DNA of 64,000 nt from Mercenaria mercenaria (Eukaryota; Mollusca; Bivalvia; Venerida; Veneridae): assembly GCF_021730395.1 (NCBI RefSeq), contig NC_069361.1, positions 79,927,001 through 79,991,000 on the forward strand, given 5' to 3'. Shown one piece after another: positions 58,232 to 64,000 of this stretch (position 1 is its first letter; each line of letters opens with the position of its first letter). Under the pieces are notes generated by a model. It searched no databases and was not told where the DNA came from. It was given only the letters and a program-made list of their open reading frames with translations. Position numbers and translations under genes: made by a program.

Positions 58232-59101
58232 CAATTCTACATGCTGTTTGTCGGAGGGTCAGAATTGTTTGTTTCACTTACTCCAGTTATTTTATGACGG
58301 ATTTCTTCCTTATTATGCGAAAGTCAAAATATATTTCTTAGAATGGCGGTTGGAATATTATAAATTCTAGCGATATTTTCAGAAAATGCTTTTCATAATA
58401 TTCCAAAAATTTATCATGCTTGAACATTTGGAGAAAAAATGTGTAATTAAGATATTATTATATTATCATATACTTGTTTTATGGTGGTGAAACTAATTTG
58501 AAATGTTTATAATGGCCTATGTATCCAACAATAAATAGATTCACTACATTTGTGTGAATGTATTTTTCAAAATTTTGTGGACAAATGTCTGAAATTAACA
58601 ACTTAAAAATACCTAAATGTCCTTTTGATCATAAGTTTATCGTAATACCTAAGAAACTAAAGGATTGCCTGTTGTGGTATTACCACTCTTTAAATGTCCA
58701 ATACTAAGGAAAGTGAACATTTTAATTTCTTTTAAAAAGCACAGAAACTATTTCATTTTATTGGAAAATGAAAGTTGGTATGTAGAAATTCGAAATAAAT
58801 CGCAGTATATGTACAATTATTTTTCTATGAAGTATGAAGAAAGTTAAAAAGACCTGGGGGGTCACTCTGTCGATTCATTAAAATTTCAACATAATACACA
58901 TACATTTCTTTGAGTTCCAAAGACCTTCTGTAAATTTTGACCTGCCAATCTTCATTATTTAGTGTCTTGCAGAAGTCTATGCACTGGCTATGAAAAAAAC
59001 TGCCAACTCACTTTCCCTTAGCAATGGACCTTTAAGTTCTTATAAAAATAAATAAAAACCTATTACGTAATATGTTATTCAAACAGTTGAGTTTGTATAT
59101 T
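58232..59101. other. intergenic, nothing recognised
   Basis: No gene or repeat supported. Confidence 0.4.
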
Positions 59102-59458
59102 TTAAGGTTTTGGACCCATAATGACAATCCGCAAAGGACGTATTCTACTTATATTATGTCGGCGATTCGTTTTTTTTTTTTACAGAAAGCATTGTATACG
59201 TTGAGATATCTTTGCCTCCGAAGAATGCCTACGAGAGTTCGTAATCAAACAGAAATTGCCGAGTTTAATTTCGGGTCCACTACATTAAAGTAATGACAGT
59301 CGTAATGACACTCGGCAATTTCCGTGTAATTACGTGTTTAGATGATTCGGCATTCTTCGGACGTACATATATGACTTTCCGTAAATTCTAGTGAATGCCC
59401 AATTCGCAAGTGGAGAAAACGGAATTTGGCGATTGTGATTCCAGGTCCACTACCTTAA
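59102..59458. mobile_element. TTAA-ended MITE with internal hairpin
   Basis: Left end TTAAGGTTTTGGACCC and right end GGTCCACTACCTTAA are inverted repeats ending in TTAA. Inside, 59218-59362 folds back (ccgaagaatgcc against ggcattcttcgg, attgccgag against ctcggcaat). It differs in sequence from the family at 24921. Confidence 0.65.
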
Positions 59459-59503
59459 TTCACGGGTCCACTATCTTAATTCACGGGTTCACTACCTTAA
59501 TTC
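59440..59503. repeat. three tandem copies of the MITE end
   Basis: A 21-22 bp unit, gggtccactaccttaattca, is repeated three times; the first copy is the right end of the MITE at 59102. Confidence 0.85.
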
Positions 59504-60308
59504 TCATATTTTATTCCAATTACAGGGACGCTGTAATACATAATAATATACACATAACCCCCGTGTGACCTTTCATGGTTTAATTATTCTTCATATTAAT
59601 TTGATTCATTAACAATTCATCATTCATAAAATGATAAAATCACCTGGACCTCAGTCATAACAGAATAACAGATTAAGTATTCTGTACATTATTGTCAGAC
59701 ATTTTTCCGTAGAAAATATATCTTGGCCTAAAAGATAAAAAGTAATATTTGTCTAAAACTGACGAAATATTTAAACATTTTTTATTAAAACAAGGAAGTA
59801 TTTAAAATACAAGTTCAGACAGCTCTTGTTCAACATTTTTTGAGGATCGGTTAGATTAAAAAACCGAGCAAATATTTTAAGAATAATAAAAAACTTAACA
59901 ACTGTCGGAGTTTTTTAAAATATGATTTAAAGACAGTTGGGTACCTATGTTCTATACTTTCACAAGATAAATAGAGAAAATAAAATCTTAGATAAAGCTA
60001 GAAAAACTTTAAATACGCACAGAAATTGGTTTAATTACCATTGAAATTGAACTTTGAAAAGTATGTTTTCTTATCTGTTAAATAACAATTATACCGGTAT
60101 TTTGTAAAAATAAACTAGATCAAATTAACTTTTACAAACGAGTATACCATTTACAGTTACTGATATACATTTGAATATATATCGTAAATTTCAACGACAA
60201 TTTTTAACCATATATACGGTAAATACTCTTTTTTTTTTAAATTCACTTTACAATATGTCATCTATCCAGAAATGCGCGGCCTCGTCGGCTTAAATCAAAT
60301 GCAAACTG
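59504..60308. other. intergenic, nothing recognised
   Basis: AT-rich sequence between the MITE end array and the 3' UTR of the minus-strand gene. Confidence 0.4.
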
Positions 60309-60314
60309 TTTAAT
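60309..60314 (-). terminator. possible poly(A) signal of the 607-aa gene
   Basis: ATTAAA on the minus strand, 64 nt after the stop codon. Confidence 0.4.
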
Positions 60315-60377
60315 GCTGAATTTCTTAACACATGATAAATTCCACAAGAAAAATAACACGTAAAACATAAAACACTA

Positions 60378-62201
60378 TCATACACAAGTTTCTCGTGCCG
60401 CTAGAGTTAGTCCCCTTTCTTTCTTTTTTGCCGCCAGAGATGCTTCTAGGGGCGGCAACTTCATAAGTGCTGCAAGAGGTTGTCTCCCGCCCATAACCAC
60501 ATTATTCTGACCACGACGAGGAAGTGTCAAGTCACTTGGGAAGTCACGTGCTTGTGCTGATGATTTTAACCGACTGCTTGGGTCATATCCGCGGAATCCT
60601 CCTTCCTGAACATGCGACGCCTGTGCGACGCCACTTTTTGACGTCACATAGGTTTGCGGTCCTTGTGTTGGATTGAGGTTTAAATCAATGTTTTTGTTTT
60701 GTGAATTCACAATAATTTTCTCCGAATGAGGTCTGTTTTCTGCTTGCTTTTTCATCAAGTTTTTCTCGGTCTTTTGCCTAGCAAGAATCACAGACTCGGA
60801 TGTAGGTCTTACCTGGGACATGTGCGACTGTGTAGGTGCCATGTAGCGTCTATGGAGACGGCGCGTGCGCGTGCTTGGCCGGATATCCGGGCGTTCTATA
60901 GGTCTCGAAGTCACTGGTTCCGGGTTCTTTGGTCTGGCATATGCAAGATTAGAATTATTTCGTTTCAGTGGAATCTGAGAAGTTGGAGATATGTTATCCG
61001 GTCTTTCTGATCTTACTGTACCAGTACCATTGCTTGTCATAGTGTCCGTTCGCATTAAATGAGGCTCGCCTGGTACTGTCACTGTTTGGTAATGGCTATT
61101 GTTATGACTTTGCTCCTGTCTTGTGTGCGAATTGCTAGGACGTTTTTGCACGTGCTGAACATGAGTTTGAACTGGCGAATTCCGAGGTACTTGATTGTTT
61201 GTAAAACTAGACATGTGAGAGCCACGTGTATTGTTGACATTTGAATTTGGTGCTATCGTCAGCACCTCAGTGACGTCTTCGCGTGTATCCATTGAAATAG
61301 CACTAGAATCAACACTATTAGTTTCAACAGTTTGTTGCTGGGGAATAAAATTAGAATCGCAGAATGCTTTGGCTCTCTTACTTTCACGTTTTGGTTGTCT
61401 TGTACTGGCAAATCTGTCATACATCAGGTTATTAGCACCACCTCGTGTTAATTCCTCTTTAGTTGGAGGGATATTTTCAGGTTCAGTAGCCACGTCAGCT
61501 TCCATCATCACTATTTTTCGTTCTGATTTAGGTACAGACGCACGTCCAAGCCTACTTTTCGGCCTTGCTGACTTTGACGGCCTCTGTGGTTGAGGTTCAA
61601 CGACTCCATTATCCCCTTGAACATCCCCACGATCAGTTTCGTCTCTTTTTTTAAACTGGTGCCTCCGTACATAACTAGACTTTGGTCTTATACTTAAATC
61701 CCTGGTATCAAAATTAGAAGTCACATTTTCATCATTAATTCCATCATTCATGTCATTATGAAAACCGAAAGAAGTGCGAGCTCTGTGTCGCCTAAAGCCC
61801 CTTATTTCCCGACCTTCATTTTCATCAGTTTTATTTTCTTGCATATTTGTAAAATTTTGAATAGCGTTATGACGTGAATTAATAACTTCAGTATCCTGAA
61901 TATTCACTGTATTCAGGCTGTCTCCTGAATCGGAACTAGAATCAGTTAAGGTGTCACTGTCACAAATAACCTTCTCCTCCTTAATTTGATCGTACTCTCT
62001 AAGCAATTCAGTGTCGTCTGCAACCGATTCTGTTGTATTATCCGTAAGTTTATCCTGGTCCCGTAACAATCTAAGTATCTGATCTGCCTTTGATTGTTTA
62101 AAGTTCTGATTGATCTGTGACAGAAGTTGCGTTACGTCATGTCCCGATGTAAGCTCACTATGACTGACTGCATGGTGCCTTTCCAAACCTAGTTCCGCCA
62201 T
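60378..62201 (-). CDS. uncharacterised 607-aa disordered protein
   Basis: One long coding exon on the minus strand. The exon starts at an acceptor (attacag, exon base 62227); joined to the donor at 63043/63042 it places a TGA in frame upstream, so translation most likely begins at the ATG at 62201 (gattATGG, strong context) and not earlier in the frame. Residues about 28-54 (VTQLLSQINQNF, ADQILRLLRDQDKL) look helical. The rest is rich in S, N, R, T, Q and P and probably disordered, with basic clusters (RPSKSARPKSRLGRASVPKS; TRTRRLHRRYM). The last 50 residues are better ordered and could be a conserved motif (LPRRGQNNVVMGG, PLAALMKLPPLEASLAAKKK). No signal peptide, membrane segment or known domain. 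Function unknown; such proteins in molluscs are often cytoskeletal or RNA-associated, but nothing here shows that. Confidence 0.82.
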   Translation of the reverse strand: MAELGLERHHAVSHSELTSGHDVTQLLSQINQNFKQSKADQILRLLRDQDKLTDNTTESVADDTELLREYDQIKEEKVICDSDTLTDSSSDSGDSLNTVNIQDTEVINSRHNAIQNFTNMQENKTDENEGREIRGFRRHRARTSFGFHNDMNDGINDENVTSNFDTRDLSIRPKSSYVRRHQFKKRDETDRGDVQGDNGVVEPQPQRPSKSARPKSRLGRASVPKSERKIVMMEADVATEPENIPPTKEELTRGGANNLMYDRFASTRQPKRESKRAKAFCDSNFIPQQQTVETNSVDSSAISMDTREDVTEVLTIAPNSNVNNTRGSHMSSFTNNQVPRNSPVQTHVQHVQKRPSNSHTRQEQSHNNSHYQTVTVPGEPHLMRTDTMTSNGTGTVRSERPDNISPTSQIPLKRNNSNLAYARPKNPEPVTSRPIERPDIRPSTRTRRLHRRYMAPTQSHMSQVRPTSESVILARQKTEKNLMKKQAENRPHSEKIIVNSQNKNIDLNLNPTQGPQTYVTSKSGVAQASHVQEGGFRGYDPSSRLKSSAQARDFPSDLTLPRRGQNNVVMGGRQPLAALMKLPPLEASLAAKKKERGLTLAARETCV

Positions 62202-63042
62202 AATCACCCGTCCTTGGTCCAAAGGTCCTGTAATAGAGGCGAATTGGCATACCTTAATTTATTTTCTTTATTCTTTCTTCGCATGTAATTTTGAAAAAAT
62301 CATTGATACTTCTCTCCTACAATGTCCTATCAATAAAGAATTTAAAGCTATTTTAAAAAGAAGGTAACACGATCGCATTCTATTCGGGCATAACAACGTA
62401 GTCAGGTAATGTTTCTATTATCTTTATACCTCTTACCGTCTACGAGATCGTAATTCACTTCTGTTGGAAAGTGTTCAAAATCATTTATAAACAGATATCC
62501 TTAACAAACTGATTTCTCACTCTTTAAATGTCCTTGTTTCTTCTCTATTAAAGAAAAAAGCTGTTATGAAAATTACTTGGTTTTCCCATTATAGTTAAAG
62601 TGGCAATGTTTCGTGTCAGGGTTTTGTATGTCGATAATACGGGCTTATTGAACACTGATCGGCGAACAATGGCCGGATCATTTTATCAAAATTTACGACA
62701 ATAGAAATAATTAACTATGGTGCAAAAAGTATTTGTATGAACCACAAAGTCATTTGAATGTACACCGTGGTAAATCTTAATCGTTCGAACAAATTATAAG
62801 CCACTGTAGTCAATAAGTGGCACTTTATGCGTGGATTTAAGAGACGTTTTAACGCTAGAAGAGCAGAAAAACACCATAGGCATTTTATTTCAAAAGCGCG
62901 ACGTATTAAAAAAAACAACAATAGTTACCGCATTTTCAGTCCTAGTTTGTTTAAAATTAATATCCGGTGCGCTATCGTGAATCACTTTTGTAGTATGAAA
63001 ATCCAAAAGTTTTGCAAACAAATTTAACCATGAGCTACTTAC

Positions 63043-63160
63043 CTGATAACAACTTTTTAGCTCATTTCCTCTGTTATGGAGTGGTCAGTTATTTCCAAAT
63101 AAGTTTGATATCGGCGGGAATAAATACTTATGTCAACAGCACTGATCAGTCCAAGCAAGA
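63043..63160 (-). other. probable 5' UTR exon of the 607-aa gene
   Basis: A strong donor (atcag/gtaagtag) ends an exon at 63043. The upstream limit is a guess. Its only ATG near the donor (ATGAGCTAA) is followed at once by a stop. Splicing removes 62228-63042. Confidence 0.55.
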
Positions 63161-64000
63161 ACGTATCAGCTCGTAGTCAAGGTGCTATTTGAAAAGGCAA
63201 CATGTAACGAATTACTTTATTGACACTGGATAAATAGAAAAGACAAAGGGCACGGACATTCAAACCGCGACCAAAAACAATCGATTTGCTCCAGTTTAAC
63301 AAATCAATAGTTCCGCTTATGAACAAATATAACGATATTTCCATTATCAAGATCCGAAAATGTTACTTTGTTCTTTATTTTTTGAGAATTATTTTTTTCC
63401 ATTTAATTATTAAAAGTAATCTTGTCACACCATATGACACTCGTGGATTAATAACAAAAAAATTCTCTTCCAGTATTAATAAAGGTAAAATGTTCAGTGA
63501 AAACGTGTTTTATTCATAGTCACGACAGCGTACAACAACCCTGACATGGAAAAATTAAAATAGTTGATGGACGCATAGAGATAACTGGGCTCTAGATTGA
63601 TTACTTGCTATTTATATCGGAGGTGATCGATATTCTATCACCATAGTGTACTGATTCTAATGCACTACCGATGGTTGGTCAATATATACATTATGTTTGT
63701 ACAAAAAAATATGCGCGTGCTATATGTAATTTCTATCCTCCACGCCACACAAAAGGAATACTATTACTTTAAGGTAATGGACCCGTCATCTGATGTTGTA
63801 AAAACTTGCGGTCTGATCCATTTGCTTATTTGTTTGTATTTGTAAAATTGTTATATATTCTTGTAAATATTGAATGAGCAATAAAATATGTTTAAACTAA
63901 ACAAAACTAGACCCGTAATGACAAACAGCTATTTCCATGTGATTTTGTATTCTCATATTCTATTTCGGCATCCTCCGATGTGATTTTGTATTCTCATATT
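63161..64000. other. upstream flank, nothing firm
   Basis: Promoter side of the minus-strand gene. A sequence near 63893-63930 (actagacccgtaatgacaaa) resembles the left end of the MITE at 59102 and may be a second copy cut by the window edge. A 22-bp direct repeat, tgtgattttgtattctcata plus tt, occurs at about 63938 and at the window end. Confidence 0.35.

Noticed and set aside
60726-61593. Plus-strand open frames of 61-120 residues
   Set aside because: Antisense shadows of the minus-strand 607-aa gene.
63893-64000. Second copy of the 59102-type MITE at the window edge
   Set aside because: Only a short left-end similarity; the rest is cut off, so it is mentioned but not called.

Overview
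The window looks like AT-rich nuclear DNA of a bivalve mollusc, probably a venerid clam. This is inferred from the repeats: gaccttgacc/aggtcaaggtcac tandem modules inside DNA elements, small TTAA-bounded MITEs, tRNA-derived SINEs with conserved non-tRNA cores, and spliced genes with long repeat-filled introns. No bacterial, viral or organellar gene set is visible.

Layout. (1) 1-14229 holds the 3' part of a plus-strand Kelch-repeat gene: four exons (2690-2879, 11612-11727, 12265-12423, 14006-14229) whose splice phases all agree. Its upstream exons lie left of the window. The introns carry a SINE, two long-tandem DNA elements, a near-perfect foldback element and an AATGC-type satellite. (2) 16870-18824 is a complete two-exon gene for a 308-aa charged protein with seven R-R/K-R-x-S kinase-type motifs. 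(3) 18825-31817 is non-coding: an 881-bp foldback element with a perfect 8-bp target duplication, a TTAA-type MITE, a 1.7-kb minisatellite of 27-28 bp units, and a 406-bp inverted-repeat element with a 9-bp duplication carrying a tRNA-Thr-like sequence. (4) 31818-39024 is a two-exon gene for a 263-aa proline/serine-rich protein, reconstructed here from a short first exon and a phase-matched second exon. (5) 39025-45553 is repeats and SINEs. (6) 45554-47673 is the most unusual part: two divergently transcribed, intronless, paralogous genes, each coding for 144 aa and each ending in a textbook histone mRNA 3' stem-loop plus a purine-rich downstream element at identical spacing. The proteins are not recognisable core histones. 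(7) 47674-60377 is SINEs, a 41-bp tandem array, a 5'-truncated LINE, and several MITEs. (8) 60378-63043 is a minus-strand gene with a non-coding first exon and one 607-codon coding exon for a disordered protein.

The genes do not form an obvious pathway. The Kelch gene is the only one with a recognisable family. The others look lineage-specific by eye, and the stem-loop pair is the best candidate for an undescribed system: cell-cycle-regulated, probably non-polyadenylated mRNAs for small coiled-coil proteins with acidic tails.
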